The notes under the pieces: generated by a model | Databases searched by the model: none | Told to the model about the DNA's origin: nothing | The model's input: only the letters and a program-made list of their open reading frames with translations | Position numbers and translations under genes: made by a program | Part shown: piece after piece, positions 1 to 12,035 of the stretch | Position numbering within the stretch: the first letter of the stretch is position 1 | Layout: each line of letters starts with the position of its first letter | NCBI GenBank assembly: GCA_947095535.1 | Contig: OX352772.1 | Location: 226,343,535 to 226,407,534, forward strand | From: Poecilobothrus nobilitatus | Taxonomy: Eukaryota > Arthropoda > Insecta > Diptera > Dolichopodidae | Reading direction: 5' to 3' | Length of the DNA stretch: 64,000 nt

Positions 1-769
1 ATACATACATATAAATTATAATAATAATTATAAACAACAAGAAATATCAAAAAGAATAAAGAAGAAAAGGAAATAAAAAATGCTTAAAAATTTAAAAGCA
101 TGAGACATTGTTTGGGTAGGTGGGAATCATCGAAAGACACTAAATAGGAATGAAAACGAGCACGCGTCCTCTATGAGTGTGCGGGACTTTAACTAACTAA
201 ACACCACTTCCCTTTTTTGATGCAACCATAAGCTATACGGCCTTTAGTACTAATGTATGCCTGGTCAGATGAAGTTGAGTTAGGGAATGAAAATAGATTT
301 CGATTTGGCAGGCATAATGTTAACAAAGTTGTTAATATTCACCTTGAATCTTTGAACGTTGTAAATATAATCATTACCAATTCTGCGGAACACAAAAGGT
401 GGAAGATGGTTCCACATTCACGATGTTCGTACTACAAATGAATTTTCATAAGCCGAATTATGCCATCTGGGAATTTGAACTACATAGTGGTGCGCAGCAG
501 AAGCTCTCCATTTTTCTCTTTGGAATGCTTCGAGAGGAGGCATCAAACTTTCAACCTCGTTAGAACAAGAATCCAACCCTATGAGGTATTTATAAAACAG
601 GGTAAGTGTTCCTGTTAGGCGACGGAGACCGAGTGAAGAGAGCGTAGAGATAAAATGGAAGTCGTTTATTAGACGAATTGCTCTATTTTGTACTTTATCA
701 AGAAAACCCAGTGCCGTTTTGGAGGCTCCTTTCCAAATATGTGCATTGTACTCCATCTTTCGTCGGAAC
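1..769 (-). mobile_element. Jockey-like LINE copy A, 3' fragment
   Basis: This is the 3' end of a non-LTR retrotransposon read on the minus strand. It is closely similar to copies B (2820-3896) and C (5841-8490). It holds the last part of the ORF2 product and then a 3' UTR running to the window edge. Its first 60 bases match the reverse complement of about 8400-8490 in copy C, so the shared 3' sequence extends at least that far. At 769 the LINE is cut by a Helitron-type sequence exactly where copies B and C continue. It is 5' truncated in this window and non-functional. Confidence 0.8.
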
Positions 770-780
770 ATATTTCCCAT
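290..780 (-). pseudogene. LINE reverse transcriptase C-terminal remnant (copy A)
   Basis: The minus-strand reading contains KMEYNAHIWKGA, then VQNRAIRLI, LTLFYKYLIGLDSCSNE and LMPPLEAFQREKWRAS. This is the domain after the RT thumb in Jockey-like LINE ORF2 proteins, and the same order is seen at 7665-8126 and 49490-49950. A TGA stands at about 420 where copy C has an arginine codon (CGA), so the frame is broken by one base change. After it the reading continues with WNHLP and ends near 290. The RT catalytic core is absent. The first few residues at 770-780 come from the inserted Helitron sequence, not the LINE. Confidence 0.75.
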
Positions 781-1711
781 AAAATATCATTGAAATATGT
801 ACATATAGTATGAATAATATGCTTATATTTAAAAATACTATAAACATAATCAATTAAATTAGAAAAAATATTCACATTTTCAGTATTCAATCAAAAATAA
901 ATACATACATTATTTAAAGAACAGAAAACCTTACATTCTTATCCATATACAATTTTTCACATATTTTTAGCCAATCAATTTAAAAACATAATTAGAAAAA
1001 GTAAACGTAAAAAAATTTTGGTTGATTTATAAAGGTAAAAGTCAATCATGTATTTTTTATATTGAAAATATGTTAAACAGAATCTGAGATGTATGCATTT
1101 AAAAAGAAGTTTTTTCAGAATTTGAAAAGCTGTCGGTGCTGTAGAATCTTTAACGGTGAGTAAATCTTTAATCTTTAACTCCAATAAAAAATTTGTTCTA
1201 CAACATTACTCTTTTAAGAGACCTATGCATAGTTAATATTTCATTGCTCTTTATTAAACAGTATATAAGTTTTGTAAACAGACGGAGGGACAGAGTGAAC
1301 CTAATAACAAATTTTTCAAAATGTGCTTAAAAGGATAATTCACAAAAACATGAAGTAACATTACTTACGAAAAAAAACGTATTACATTGTGGTCTTTTAT
1401 AATTGAAATGCGATTTTATGTTTCGGTATTAACGGATATATTGTGAAAATTCACTTCGCCGTAATTGTCTACTCAATAGATTATTGATTCCTTTAAAGAT
1501 TTTTTGTAGACGAATTGTCTTTGATTCTTGTCTCTGTTTATTCAATTTAACTAAATGTAATAAAAATAGAATATAAACTACCAGCATCTGTAAATGCATA
1601 GTAATAAGTTAACTATATTAATTAAATTATATTAACGCAGAAACAAAACTTAATAATTTTTATTTCACAAACCCAATAAAATATTACGGGCAACGCCGGG
1701 TACTCTGCTAG
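770..1711 (+). mobile_element. Helitron 3' portion inserted in LINE copy A
   Basis: The segment from AACATATTTCCC matches 21592-22493 almost throughout. Both copies end in GGCAACGCCGGGTACTCTG followed by CTAG and a host T. Helitrons end in a short hairpin and CTRR and insert before T, which fits. It starts precisely where LINE copy A stops matching its sisters. No Rep/helicase coding is seen, so it is non-autonomous. Compared with the longer relative at 20025-22493 it lacks the 5' part and the tandem array, so it is either 5' truncated or a shorter derivative. Confidence 0.7.
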
Positions 1712-1856
1712 TATATAGATTATATATAATATTTATAATACTAATAAGTGTAGTGTGTGCTTGCATTGCAAGCGTCAAACAGTTGATAAAATCGTAGCTA
1801 AAAAGTTTTCGTATATGGATTTTCGTTTAGGTTTTGATTAAGATAAAAGTCTATAC

Positions 1857-2055
1857 CCGTCAGGTGGTAAAAAAATTGTTTGTAAATTATTTGGATAATT
1901 TATTTATTTTTAGGATTTAAAAACTCTCTCAGCTACCAGCAGAACGACTTAAGCACGTCATGTGGTAAGAAAATTTTGTTTGTTAATTGTTTGAATAATT
2001 AATTTATTTTTAAGGTTTAGAAACTGTCTCAGCCACCAAACAGGACGTCCTAGGT
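1857..2055 (+). repeat. Tandem duplication, two units of about 98 bp
   Basis: Two diverged units each begin CGTCA(G/T)GTGGTAA and end near CTCAGC(T/C)ACCA. The inverted-arm counterpart at 17178-17270 has only one unit, so the duplication arose in arm 1 or a unit was lost from arm 2. Confidence 0.7.
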
Positions 2056-2070
2056 AAATACAGGACGACG

Positions 2071-2180
2071 ACGTATATATATATATCTATATATATATTT
2101 ATATATTTATGTATATTTATATATATGTGTATGTGTATGTGCAAATATGAATATATCTATCTTATTATACATATATATTA

Positions 2181-2253
<73 letters not shown>

Positions 2254-2258
2254 CATAT
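2071..2258. repeat. TA-rich microsatellite
   Basis: Nearly pure alternation of TA with TATG and TATC variants. The matching tract in the other inverted arm (9190-9223 and 17104-17170) is where the errantivirus inserted. Confidence 0.9.
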
Positions 2259-2819
2259 CAGTGACTAAGTGTGAATTTTTTACGAACGAAAGTACACTAC
2301 ATTATGATCTTTTTTTATAGATTTTTTATTTTTTTTGCTACAACCCACAACCATTTTAAAATATTTTGTTTACTTATTTCCTCTTAAAGAAAATGGTCTT
2401 TTCAAAATATCTTCTATCATACAGTTGCAAGAATCCATCTCCAATATATTCGGATTGGTATGTATAAAATTAATATAAAATTAACTTGTTAATTTTGAAC
2501 TTCAAAATTTTAAAGTTAAAACAAAACTAAGGTACCTAAATATTGCAATATTTTAAGTAACTTGAGTAATGCAAATTTATTTAGATGTACTTTGCACCGT
2601 ATTGAAAGAGTAAAAATATTGTATGTTTTATTAATATAAATTTAAAATAATAATTAATATAAGATAACTAATCAACTGTCATGTAAAATAGCAAAAAACA
2701 AAAAAACATGTAATCTAAATTTCCTAAAAAAAAAAACAAACACAAGCCAAAATATAAAAAATACTTAAATCTAACTCATTATTTCCTTGTTGTTTTTTCC
2801 TCTTTTTACCTACAAAAAT

Positions 2820-3896
2820 CAAAATCTAAAAGCATGAGACATTGTTTGGATAGGTGGGAATCATCGAAAGACACTAAAGAGGAATGAAAACGAGCACGAG
2901 TCCTCTATGAGTGTGCGGGACTTTAACTAACTAAATACCACTTCCCTTTTTTGATCCAACCATAGGCTATACGGCCTTTAGTACTAATGTATGCCTGGTC
3001 AGAGGAAGTTGAGTTAAGGAATGAAAATAGATTTCGATTTGGCAGGCATAATGTTAACAAAGTTGTTAATATTCACCTTGAATCTTTGAACGTTGTAAAT
3101 ATGATCATTATCAATTCTGGGGAACACAAAAGGTGGAAGATGGTTCCACATTTGCGATGTTCGTACTACAAATGAATTTTCATAAGCCGAATTATGCCAT
3201 CTGGGAATTTGAACTACATAGTGGTGCGCAGCAGAAGCTCTTCATTTTTCTGTTTTGGAATGCTTCGAGAGGAGGCATCAAACTTTCAACCTCGTTAGAA
3301 CAAGAACCCAACCCTATGAGGTATCTATAAAACAGGGTAAGTGTTCCTGTTAGGCGACGGAGACCGAGTGAAGAGAGCGTAGAGATAAAATGGAAATCGT
3401 TTATTAGACGAATTGCTCTATTTTGTACTTTATCAAGAAAACCCAGTGCCGTTTTGGAGGCTCCCTTCCAAATATGTGTATTGAACTCCATCTTTCGTCT
3501 TATATATGTTTTATAGATATTAAGGACATCAGATGATGTTAAGTATTTCAACGATACGAGAAACCCACACACTTAATTTTTGATTTAGCTTCATGCCCAA
3601 GATGTTGAGCTAACCCCCATGTTGCAAAACTTCCCCTTCAAAAGTTAAAGTCCGAGAGACTAAATAGCACTGGGATTTCTTAGAGTTAAAATCGACTATG
3701 TTGATTTTGGCCCAATTTGAGATTTTGTCCAAATCGAAATTTAGTTCAAGCGAAGCAGAATATTTACTGGCGTTGTCTTCGTAAGAAGCAACGAGCGTGC
3801 TGTCGTTTGCAAAACTATGGATTGGATTGGAGCTTATACTTAAAAGATCGTTTATAAATATTAGAAAAAGCGTCGGATAGAGGATAAAGCTCGGAT
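2820..3896 (-). mobile_element. Jockey-like LINE copy B, 3' fragment
   Basis: On the minus strand this contains RT-domain remnants followed by the 3' UTR. The upstream end (about 3896 down to 3600) reads as the region after the FADD motif: the block around 3780-3830 matches 7330-7400, where copy C reads HSFADDSTLVAS, but here the base pattern gives FANDS, so a catalytic aspartate appears lost. The segment 3192-3572 then encodes RRKMEFNTHIWKGA through LMPPLEAFQ, broken by a frameshift near 3255. The 3' UTR lacks the roughly 280 bp present at about 8364-8643 in copy C. The gap at 3917 hides the 5' side. Confidence 0.78.
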
Positions 3897-3916
3897 AGAG
3901 CGCGAGTTACATATAA

Positions 3917-4116
3917 NNNNNNNNNNNNNNNNNNNNNNNNNNNNNNNNNNNNNNNNNNNNNNNNNNNNNNNNNNNNNNNNNNNNNNNNNNNNNNNNNNNN
4001 NNNNNNNNNNNNNNNNNNNNNNNNNNNNNNNNNNNNNNNNNNNNNNNNNNNNNNNNNNNNNNNNNNNNNNNNNNNNNNNNNNNNNNNNNNNNNNNNNNNN
4101 NNNNNNNNNNNNNNNN
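3917..4116. other. Assembly gap, 200 Ns
   Basis: Exactly 200 ambiguous bases, a common placeholder length for an unsized scaffold gap. The sequence changes from LINE copy B on the left to a tandem array on the right, so the true missing length is unknown. Confidence 0.98.
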
Positions 4117-4119
4117 AAA

Positions 4120-4545
4120 ATTGGCGAGCTTAACAACTTTTGTTTTAGTATTCTGATTCCAGAATACCCTGCTTGGGTTCAGAAAGCTTTTATAAGCCCT
4201 TGATATAAAATCACCTGTATATTATTATGCCAGGTATCATTGAAGAGGTCTTCACGAGCTCTTCAACTTTTGTTTGGGGACAATTGTTCTAGGAAGCCCT
4301 GTTTGTCTCTGGATATTTGATTATGTGGGGTATCATTGAAAAGACCTTGACGACCTTTAATATAAAAGACGGCGGTATATTATCATGTGTGGTATTTTTA
4401 ATAAAATCTTGGGCAGCTCTACAACTTTTGTTTGTGGACCATGGTTCAAGACCGTTCTGTTGGAGGATGAGAATGTTTATATCCCTTACTATAAAACTCA
4501 GAGACATTCTGTAATCATGTGGACTATCATTATAAAAGTTTATAA
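4120..4545 (+). repeat. Diverged tandem array (ACAACTTTTGTTTGTGG family)
   Basis: At least three imperfect units share ACAACTTTTGTTT followed by a GGAC..T..TTC block and a GGTATCATTGAA block, at about 4131, 4265 and 4420, giving periods of roughly 135-155 bp. A related array lies in reverse orientation at 39417-39690. Short ORFs on both strands here are artefacts of the repeat. Confidence 0.6.
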
Positions 4546-5840
4546 ATATATGTACATATAATATATCATCGACGAAGGCTTCATATATTGAACGGGATGA
4601 GTGCTTCCGTAGAAAAACTCAAAAAATTTACTAAACATTAAAAACTGCAACAACTTTTACTAAAACTCAATTAAAAAATATTCAGTTAAAAATAATTACT
4701 AATGTAGGTAATATAATATGTATTACCTATTCAATGTAATACAACTAATTCAACAAGTTGGATTGTGAACACATACAATAACGTATTACGTACGAAACGA
4801 ACAATAATGACATAATAATTAAAGTACATTACAATTTATGTTGTTTTTGTACCTATAAAAATATAATTTTAAATTATTTTTGAAAAGCAATTTTCTTCAG
4901 TTTTTCATGTTTTGTTTATCATACATTATTTACATAAAAAAATTCTCTTCGAACATCATTATAGAAAGAAATATGAGCCATTCGAACTCATTATTTTTCG
5001 TATGAAATTTTCGTTGATTTTCAATTTGTTTACCAATAATTGAATTGCTTTTATATGAGGCAAATAATGAGTTTGAACATCGCATTCTTAGTGGATTTAT
5101 ATTGAATATTGATTCAAATTCATTTTAATTTTTGTTTGTTTAATTTTTATTATTATTTTTAAATTATAATTTTTTTTGTTATTAATATGTATTATTTTGT
5201 AATTAGCTTTCATTTTTATTTTTCTATTTTTAATTTTTTTTAATTTTTTTTTTTGCTAATTTTAATTTTTTAAATTCGCAAAGATTGTTTTTATTAACAA
5301 ACGTGCTGTTGAACTATACGTTAAATGATCAAACAATAGATATCCGTCCTTTTGACACATTCACGTTTTTGTGATAGATTATATTGTTGTTTATTTTATT
5401 AATTTTCTACCTCATTTTGCTATGTTTAGATTAAGCAATATTTAAGTATCGTGTTTACATTACCCATATTTGATTTTGAGTTGCAATTACTTTCAATACA
5501 AACAATTCAGGAATTAAAAACATTTGAAAGTATTTTGCAAACTTTTTGTTATCTGTGGTGATTATTAATGCTTAATATTAATTTTTTATTAATTATTAAT
5601 ATTGATTGTTTATCTTTTAATATTAATTAATTGGTAATTAAGTGGTAATTAATGATTACTTATTGATAATTGTATTTAATATTAAAATTCAATTAACTTT
5701 GTTTAATTTAATTTACTCTTCGTTTGTCAAATTCATTAAATACTTGAATCTTTTGGTTTTGAAATTTTTTTTCTCTCGATTATATTATTTATGTTGTTTC
5801 TAACCCATTGTTACTATTAATCATTGCGAATTTTAGTTAA
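4546..5840. other. A+T-rich stretch, no feature recognised
   Basis: Long runs of T and A, no coding signal, no terminal repeats that I could pair. The last few hundred bases may include 5' UTR of LINE copy C, but I cannot place its start. Confidence 0.5.
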
Positions 5841-6808
5841 AATTTTTCTAATGTTCGTGGTCTGCAGTCGAATTTTCTTGCCGTCCAAAGCTAAGGTGGC
5901 TTTCAGTAAAACTAGCAATATTAGCATTATGTGAGATCCAGGTGATTGGCCAAGACGACAACTTTGTCGTTGACAATTACTCGTTTGTTGATCTTCATAT
6001 GTGGATCCCTCTTTATGTTAGAAATGATGTTGCTTACAGCTTTCTCCACAATTATAAGTGTACCAACCAAATCTTCCTCTACATTTGGATAAAAATCATT
6101 GTTGCTAGGCACGTCATTCATTTATGTTATTTATACAGGTCTCCAAACTCTAGTGAACTGGAGTCAATTTCGGAGATTGAAAATCTCACCAACCAGATTA
6201 ATGAAATTTTGGAATTAATCCCAGAATCTGAAATTGTTGGCCACCCAAATCTTTGCTTAATCGCATTTGTGCAAATGCAATATCTAAAAAGCAGGAAGCT
6301 CTTCAAACCTACAAGTATGATAAGACTGAAACTAATAGGGCGAGCTATATCGAGATCAGAAACTGGTGTAGGAGAGCTATCAACAAAGGTTCTTCCACAA
6401 CAGACGGTTGAGAAGGCAACTTTGCATCTTCCCAAAAAGAGCAAATCCTTGTTGACCTTTGCTAAGATCCGTAACGGTAAAAGTGGCGGTTTCTCGTTGC
6501 AGCCTTTGATTCATAACAATGACGAAATTATAGCCGATCCCAAGGAAAAAGCACATTTATTTGCAAAAAATTTCGCCTCCACCTCATCGTTACGCCAGTC
6601 AACACAAAGACAATGCATTCTTCCCGAGGTTAACTGCTCCTTACGTAGAATTTCCTTCACAACTGCAGTTCTTAAAGCTCTTCAGAATTTGGATACAATG
6701 AAATCAGCTGGTCCAGATGGCATTACTGCCACAGTTCTAAAAAAATACTTTTTCTTTTATTTCGAAACCTTTGCACAATCTCTTTCATTTATCCGTCTCT
6801 TCGGGTAG
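5841..6808 (+). pseudogene. LINE endonuclease and linker remnant (copy C)
   Basis: The reading starts as the apurinic endonuclease N-terminus (NVRGLQSNF), breaks in frame near 5930, then gives LCYLYRSPNSSELESISEIENL and ends that domain at ISESEIVGHPNL. The catalytic half with the GDFN and SDH motifs, present at 47490-47760, has been deleted. It resumes in the pre-RT linker (KSLLTFAKIRNGKSGG) and reaches the start of RT (LDTMKSAGPDGITATVLKK). A 288-codon open stretch at 5942-6808 therefore joins pieces that are not adjacent in an intact element. Confidence 0.72.
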
Positions 6809-6820
6809 ATATCCTACCCA

Positions 6821-8126
6821 ATGGAAGAGAGCGCACATACATCCCATCCCCTCGAACTAGCGCACTATTGCTATAACTGCGGTCCTACCAATAATAATGG
6901 AAAATTAGTAAATAGTAAAGTAAATAGAAAGCTTCTGAAATATCTACATATCAAAGAATTAATTCACTATCGTCAATATAAGTCCCGAATCCATCGGTCA
7001 ACAGGTCATCTCATGACATGCCTCTGTGAAAGGCTCAACATCAGCCTTCACCATTCGCGAGAGTCTGATGTTGTCGCTTTGGATATTTCTAAGCTTTTGA
7101 CCGAGTCTGGCATGATGCTTTACTTGCTAAATGCGAAGCAATGGGCCTCGGTAGTGTATTTGTAAAATGAATTAGAGATTTTCTTTCGAATCGTTCGATT
7201 CGTGTCCTGCTCGATGGTTTCTCTTCAAACTAATTCAAAATTAATGTTTGTGTCCCGCAAAGATCTTTTCTCTTTAAGACGCTTTTTCTAATATTTATAA
7301 AAGATCTTTTAAGTATAACCTCCAATCCAATGCATAGTTTTGCAGACGACAGCACGCTCGTTGCTTCTTACGAAGACAACGCCAGTAAATATTCTGCTTC
7401 GCTTGAACTAAATTTCGATTTGGACAAAATCTCAAATTGGGCCAAAATCAACAAAGTCGATCTTAACTCTAAGAAATCTCAGTGCTATTTAGTCTCTCGG
7501 ACTTTAACTTTTGAAGGGGAAGTCTTGCAACATGCGAGTTAGCTCAACATCTTGGGCATGAAGCTAAATCAAAAATTAAGTGTATGGGTTTCTCGTATCG
7601 TTGAAAAGTCTTCTTTTCATCATCTGATGTCCTTAATATCTATAAAACATATATAAGACGAAAGATGGAGTACAATGTACATATTTGGAAGGGAGCCTCC
7701 AAAACAGCACTGAGATTTTTCGATAAACTACAAAATAGAGCAATTCGTCTAATAAAGGATCTCCATTTCACCTCTACGCTCTCTCCACTCGGCGGTCTCC
7801 ATCGCCTATTAGGAACACTTACCCTGTTTTATAGATACCTCATAGGTTTGGATTCTTGTTCTAACGAGATTGAAAGTTTGATGCCTCTTCTCGAAGCATT
7901 CCAAAGAGAAAAATGGAGAGCTTCTGCTGCGCACCCCTGTGTAGTTCAAATTCCCAGATGGCATAATTTGGCTTATGGAAATTCGTTTGTAGTACGATCA
8001 TCGCGAATGTGGAACCATCTTCCACTTCTTGTGTTCTCCAGAATTATTGATGATTACATTTACAATGTGCAACTATTCAAGGTGAATATTAACGACTTTG
8101 TTCACAATATGCCTGCCAAATCGTAA
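6821..8126 (+). pseudogene. LINE reverse transcriptase remnant (copy C)
   Basis: Separate frames carry successive RT pieces: VNRKLLKYL and SLHHSRESDVVALDISK (6900-7090), then HSFADDSTLVASYEDN (7330) with the FADD catalytic pair intact, followed by KINKVDLNSKKSQCYL. At 7665-8126 the C-terminal domain is open for 153 codons (MEYNVHIWKGASKTAL to NDFVHNMPAKS). The stretch normally carrying QGSV is mutated around 7250 (GTCCCGCAAAG). It is a fragmentary, inactive enzyme. Confidence 0.75.
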
Positions 8127-9223
8127 TCTATTTTCATTCCTTAACTTAAATTCCTCTGACCAGGCAGTACATTAGTACTAAAGGCCGTATAGCCTATGGT
8201 TTGATCAAAAAAAGGAAGTAGTGTTTAGTGAGTTAAATTCCCACACACTCATAGAGGACTCGTGCTCGTTTTCATTCCTTTGTAGTGTCTTTCGATGATT
8301 CCCACCTACTCCCGCAAAAAAAAAAGAAATTAAAAACAAAAGAGAAAATAAAAACAATGTCTCATGCTTTTAAATATTTAAGCATTTTTTATTTCTTTTT
8401 CTTCTTGTTGATATTTGTTGTTCTTTATTGTTGTAGTATTATAATAATAACTATAATTATAGTTATAGTTTTAGTATTATAATTTATATGTATGTATTCA
8501 GTTTCCTCTCCGATTGCTGATTGATTGATGATTGGATAGGTGGGTCAACGGTGATGGTTGATAGTTGATAAATGATGATAATTGATAGCAAAGAAATAAG
8601 AATAATATTTTGTAAATGAAATATGTGTTGCTAAAACTAAAACTAGATTTTGATTTTTGTAGGTAAAAAGAGAAAAAAACAACAAAGAAATAATGCGTTA
8701 GATTTAAGCATTCTTTATATTTTGGCCTTTGTTTGTTTTTTCTTTTTGAAAATTTTGATTACATGATTTTTTGTTTTTGCTATTTTACATGACAATTGAT
8801 TAGTTATCTGATTAATAAAACATACGTTATTTTGACTCTTTCGATTCTGTGTGGAATACAACTAAATAAATTTGCATTAATCAAGTTACTTAAAATATTG
8901 CAATATTTAGGTACTTACCAGTTTTGTTTTAACTTTAAAATTTTGAAGTTCAAAATAAACAAGTTCATTTTATATTAATTTTATACATACCAATCCGAAT
9001 ATATTAGAGATGGATTCTTGCAACTGTATGATAGAAGATATTTTGAAAAGACCGTTTTCTTTAAGAGCAAATAAGTAAACAAAATATGTAAAAATGGTTG
9101 TGAGTTGTAGCAAATAAAAAAAAAATCTATAAAAAAAGATCATAACGTAGTGTTCTTCCGTTCCTTAAAAAGTCATCCTTAGTCATTGATATATATATAT
9201 ATATATACATACATAAATATATA
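7320..9223 (-). repeat. Inverted duplication, arm 2 (proximal part)
   Basis: Reverse complement of about 2270-3896, comprising LINE copy C's 3' half, the unique block 8640-9160 and the TA-rich tract. Arm 2 continues beyond the errantivirus at 17104-17270. Copy C's 8364-8643 has no counterpart in arm 1, consistent with a deletion there ending in a short TTTTA match. Confidence 0.72.
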
Positions 9224-9579
9224 AATTAACACTTTTTATGTTTTGATATTTAAAAAAAACAATTTATTTGTTCTTTCCTTATTTACAAATTATTTACTAA
9301 TGAATTAATTACAATTTTGATTGGCTTATTTATACTAAATAATTTATTGATATTTACATGTGGCAATCTGTTGTGTGGGAACGAATTATTGGCTTGTACG
9401 AATTGTAGACATGTTGTCAGCTATTTTATGTAGAAGCTAAATAATGTAATTTGATTTGCTACTTATGTACTTATGTAATATAAATATTTGCTTCAAATAT
9501 TTACTGTGGGAAACGTATTTTTTATTAATTCCTGATATTGGTATTTTTTTGTACATAATAAACAAATGTTGCGTTAACT
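9224..9579 (-). repeat. 3' LTR of errantivirus copy 1
   Basis: 356 bp, read on the minus strand from AGTTAACGC to GTGTTAATT. It matches 16760-17103 apart from small indels (such as an extra TTGTTCTTTCCTTA near 9265) and scattered substitutions. The AGTTA...TAATT ends are characteristic of the gypsy/17.6/297 group. Confidence 0.9.
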
Positions 9580-9590
9580 CCTCCCTGCTT
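9580..9590 (-). other. Polypurine tract of errantivirus copy 1
   Basis: AAGCAGGGAGG on the minus strand abuts the 3' LTR start directly, as expected for the plus-strand primer of an LTR element. Confidence 0.75.
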
Positions 9591-9615
9591 AAATTCAAAC
9601 GTCCTCGTTTGATTA

Positions 9616-11083
9616 GAAATATGGAATTTCATTTATAGACTTCATTGACTGTGTCTCTTTTTGTGGTGTTGGTTGTGGAATTTCGGTTATTCCCTTTTCT
9701 ATTATAGTTGTGATTTCTGATTTTGGATGATATAAAAGTCTTTTGGTGATTATTATTGCAACTGCTATGATTATTATACTTCTGAATGTGAAATTTGTAA
9801 CTTTGTTGATATTGCTGCTTGTGCTTATTGATTTTATGTGATTAGTATTATTGATGTGGAGTTCTTTTAGCATTTCTAGTGATAATATTTCGTCAACTTC
9901 GTTTTTTTGTGAAGTTCTTTGTAGTATAGCTGGAAGTGGTTTATAGTGTTTAATTTCTTCTGATATAAAAACTTTGTTTGCTTTTTTTATTGTTGTGTTT
10001 TGGTATTAAATTATGAACGTCCCATTTAAATTAACGGTGTCATAATTAATTCTCTTTGGCCCATTAAATTGGTTGAGATATAATATGCCTGGTAGAATTT
10101 CTTCGGATTCTGGGATATGTTGATTATTAGCTGTGAAGCACGTGTGTGGAAAACTTTTCAACAGATTGGCTATGCAAGTTGAAGGTGTTACATAAAATAT
10201 ATATGTCATAATCATATTACTAAAATATTTAATTTTTTACAATCTTTTTTTATTCCAAAGATTTTCTTATTACATACTAAAATATTATTAAAAGTTAATT
10301 TGTTTACAATATTGCCCCTTTTTATGGCTTTTATTAATAGCGACTCGCAGGACTCTGATATTGTTGTAGGTATACTAATAATATAAAGAATAGTTTTATT
10401 GTTCGAAGCTATTTTAACATTTGCAAAGTTTAGTGCTTCTTCTAAATTTTGATATGGTACATTATCTGTATTAAAAATATTTCTTACTATATTAATTTCT
10501 GTATTTGACAAATATAAGAGTTTACAATGTTGGCCTTTGCCCAATGTATTGCATATTCTACATTTCTAATTTCTTCTTTCATTAAATCTAATTTATACTT
10601 AAAGTTTAATATTTCCTCAAAATTATTTTTATTTTCATTTTGTATAAGTTTTACAATGTTATTGGTTATGTTTGTAAGTTTATTGACTCTTTCTGTTTCT
10701 AACTGATTAATAATTATTTGTTTATTATTGTTATCGAGTACATTGTGAAGTTTTTGTTTTATTATATGAAAGTCGTGATGATCTGGATTACCGGCAATCC
10801 ATTTCCATGCACTGCCTAAGAAGTTTCGTGAACGTTTGTGTTTGTAGTGTGGTGCCAGATAGTTGAGTGAGGCTTTAATTGTTGTTATTGTGTGGTCGAG
10901 GAAAGAGTATAGTGAAATGTTAGTATTTGTATTATTTCGTAAGTTTAGTTCTATGTTGTCCGTCAGCTGTCTGAACTTTTCTAATTCTATTACATCTACG
11001 ATTTTAAATTCGCCTGTTTGTATTTTGGCGTTGCCTGTGTCAACTGTAACAATTTCTGAGTTTGAATAGTCGAATATTTGCAC
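9616..11083 (-). pseudogene. env: Errantivirus env remnant (F-like envelope), copy 1
   Basis: The longest open piece (10487-11083, 198 codons) has a basic cleavage-type site KHKRSR followed by NFLGSAWKWIAGN, the order seen before the fusion peptide in insect errantivirus Env proteins related to baculovirus F. A heptad-rich helical region follows. Frameshifts near 10520 and 10005 split the rest into 10212-10544, 10006-10215 and 9613-9873. The last piece has a hydrophobic segment (FRSIIIIAVAIII) consistent with the membrane anchor and a short tail ending near 9616. It follows integrase and precedes the polypurine tract, the standard env position. It is broken and cannot yield a full protein. 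Confidence 0.82.
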
Positions 11084-11169
11084 GTAAGCTGTGCATATTC
11101 TGAAATATATCCTTAAAAGGAAATTTTTAATTTTTAATTTGATTTTTATGTATCATTTTTCCAGATTCA

Positions 11170-12035
11170 GTAGTAATTGTAGAGTGGTAATTTTGTGCTA
11201 CTATTTCTTTTTTATATTTTGGGTTGCTTAGTTCCTAATCTTTTATTTATTTTTATATAGACTGTTTCACCTATGGTGTAGTCTTTGATTGCTTGTCTTT
11301 TTTTATTATGAAAATCTAAGTCGGCTTTTTATTTATCTTTGAGTTTTTGTATATTTTTCTTACATGCTTGTTCGTATTGGGTAGGATCAGTACTTACATT
11401 TCTTCCGAAGAATATTTCTACTGGTTTTTACCTGTAGTAGAGTGTATTGAGGAGTTAAACTTATAGACTCACCGATCTAAGAGTTCTTCAAAATTTCTGT
11501 GTATCTTATCGCATAATTTCGGTAAGGGTAGAGTGAAATCGTTCTACCTGTTCATTAACAGTACTTCTATAAGGTGGGGTTTTGACAACTTCAATACCGA
11601 GTTGATATTGGACCATAAAATTGATTGCAGCAGAGTTTAATGATCCTTCGTTGTCGATAACAATTACTTTGGGTACCCCAAAGGTAATTAAGAGTTGTCG
11701 TAAAGGCTCGCGGATGTCTTCTGTTGCTTTTGATTTGATACTTCTGACTTGCGCATATTTATAGAACTTATCGAGTGCAGTTAGAACCAACTTATTTTCG
11801 GTACTATAATATATATATGCAAAATATGACTGGGATATTGCGGAATTGGAATTTCTTGAAGTTGAATATTATTTCTGTGTCTGTCGTATTTGTATTCTTT
11901 ACAAATTTTGCATTGTTTAACTATTTGATTTACCTTTGCATTCATTTTTGGAAAGTAGAATTTCTGAAGTATTTGGATTTTATTTTCCCGAAAATTACGG
12001 TGGGCTCTTTTATGTTCGTTTAAGATTTCTTCTTC
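11170..12035 (-). pseudogene. pol: Ty3/gypsy integrase remnant, copy 1
   Basis: Reading leftward, an HHCC-type zinc motif is visible around 12020-11900 (HKRAHR, later KQCKICKEY). The catalytic core is open at 11506-11790 (94 codons): first aspartate in LTALDKF, second in VIVIDNEGS, glutamate in NEQVERFHSTL. All three DDE residues are therefore present. The C-terminal part from 11505 to 11170 contains stops. It lies downstream of RNase H in one pol polyprotein as usual. A frameshift near 11800 separates zinc motif and core. Confidence 0.82.

Larger units (their letters stand above)
1825..3896 (+). repeat. Inverted duplication, arm 1
   Basis: This stretch is the diverged reverse complement of 7320-9223 followed by 17104-17270. 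Shared blocks in order are the CGTCAGGTGGTAA unit, the TA-rich microsatellite, the unique block 2270-2820 (for example GAATCCATCTCCAATATATT, against 8990-9020), and the LINE 3' end (copy B against copy C). Arm 1 stops at the assembly gap. Arm 2 carries the 7.9-kb errantivirus between its parts and arm 1 does not. Confidence 0.75.
5841..8490 (+). mobile_element. Jockey-like LINE copy C
   Basis: This plus-strand LINE runs from the start of the endonuclease domain (NFSNVRGLQSNF at 5841) to the 3' UTR, with large internal losses in both endonuclease and RT. An A-rich tract at 8316-8345 is followed by sequence shared with the 3' ends of copies A and B. ORF1 is not recognisable upstream. The better preserved relative at 47087-50190 shows the expected order and reveals what is missing here. 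Confidence 0.8.

Noticed and set aside
3861..4136. 91-codon minus-strand ORF
   Set aside because: Most of it is translated from the N gap.
4289..4514. ORFs on both strands in the tandem array
   Set aside because: Open on both strands with no similarity; a by-product of repeat sequence.
6127..6444. 105-codon minus-strand ORF
   Set aside because: Antisense shadow of the LINE copy C endonuclease and linker remnant.
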